Both the position numbers and the translations under genes were made by a program. Source: Kocuria sp. (GTDB lineage: Bacteria; Actinomycetota; Actinomycetes; Actinomycetales; Micrococcaceae). Taken from it: 64,000 nucleotides of DNA. Position 1 is the first letter of the stretch. Every line of letters begins with the position of its first letter. The stretch spans positions 184,162-248,161 of the forward strand of contig NZ_JAUMTZ010000004.1 in assembly GCF_030530945.1 (NCBI RefSeq), in the 5' to 3' direction. The notes below the pieces were generated by a model. It did not search any database. It saw only the letters and a program-made list of their open reading frames with translations, and was not told where the DNA came from. Shown here piece after piece: positions 63,755 through 64,000 of this stretch.

Positions 63755-64000
63755 CAAAGCGCGGCGGGGCGGTACTCCCTGGCGAGTGGGCGCACCATCT
63801 TCGAGGGCTGGCGCTCCCTGGAGCGCTGGACCTCCTGGTACTTCGGTCCGTACATCATGATCTGGGGCTTCGTGTACGGGGCCACGGCCATGTCCTCCTC
63901 GGCACTGCCCCTGGCCGCACTGTTCCCGGTCCTGCCGCCATGGTGGGGATCATGTTCCTGGTGATGGTGGGCCTGGCCGTGATCACCCTGCCGGACATCC
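63755..64000 (+). pseudogene. probable remnant of a membrane-protein gene
   Basis: In one frame the plus strand encodes RYSLASGRTIFEGWRSLERW, then TSWYFGPYIMIWGFVYGATA, a stretch with the look of a real transporter, starting just after an in-frame TGA and without a start codon or ribosome site. The coherent hydrophobic reading then moves to another frame (MVGIMFLVMVGLAVITLPDI) from about 63940, implying a frameshift. The family is not recognised. The window ends here, so a sequencing error or an intact gene in another arrangement cannot be ruled out. Confidence 0.4.

Noticed and set aside
63625..63891. Minus-strand 88-codon frame over tRNA-Ala
   Set aside because: It overlaps a complete tRNA and its terminator.

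Overview
The window is high-GC DNA from an actinobacterium. The gene order around the replication origin, the GC-rich third codon positions and the many GTG starts fit a member of the Micrococcaceae; Kocuria or a close relative is my best guess, inferred from layout alone. From about 29.8 kb onward it is the conserved origin-proximal part of the chromosome. The first 18-20 kb is an accessory anti-phage region.

Region 1 (about 0.2-19.8 kb), defence. Five minus-strand genes (positions 17821 down to 210) are joined by four 4-base stop/start overlaps and read as one operon: a SNF2-type helicase, a 1597-residue adenine methyltransferase, a 2181-residue DEAD/DEAH helicase with a DUF1998 end, a UvrD-type helicase with a RelE-like N-terminus, and an Mrr-like restriction endonuclease. 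The first three resemble DISARM (drmD, drmMI and a possible drmA-drmB fusion), but the phospholipase-D gene drmC is absent and two other genes take its place. A single-chain GmrSD-like type IV restriction gene (DUF262 plus DUF1524) is divergent from the operon.

Region 2 (19.9-29.8 kb), mixed accessory and housekeeping genes. It holds an MFS exporter with a divergent MarR regulator and a shared palindromic operator, an alpha/beta hydrolase, a glycosyltransferase, recQ, a Tat-exported protein of unknown function, an FBP-type zinc-finger protein, a ThrE-type exporter, and an orphan restriction endonuclease of atypical base composition whose mRNA is probably leaderless.

Region 3 (29.8-38.5 kb), minus strand: a GT87-like membrane protein, two membrane proteins, rpsF-ssb-rpsR-rplI, a small membrane protein, dnaB, and separately cca. 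A cluster of DnaA-box-like sequences lies upstream of dnaB.

Region 4 (38.7-45.5 kb), plus strand: a Nudix hydrolase, murJ, a pseudokinase/discoidin-like partner of MurJ, trxB, trxA and the catalytically degenerate amidase homologue cwlM. The order matches the mycobacterial mviN-trxB-trxC-cwlM region.

Region 5 (45.6-63.7 kb), the origin: parB, parA, rsmG, khpB, yidC, yidD, rnpA and rpmH run leftward; dnaA, dnaN, recF, dciA, gyrB, gyrA, a DUF3566 gene, tRNA-Ile, a DLW-39 peptide gene and tRNA-Ala run rightward. oriC is the dnaA-dnaN gap. Five perfect parS sites lie between 45.6 and 48.6 kb; one is the core of a 38-bp palindrome between cwlM and parB, and three are inside the parA and parB coding sequences. 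The last 250 bases hold what looks like a decayed membrane-protein gene.
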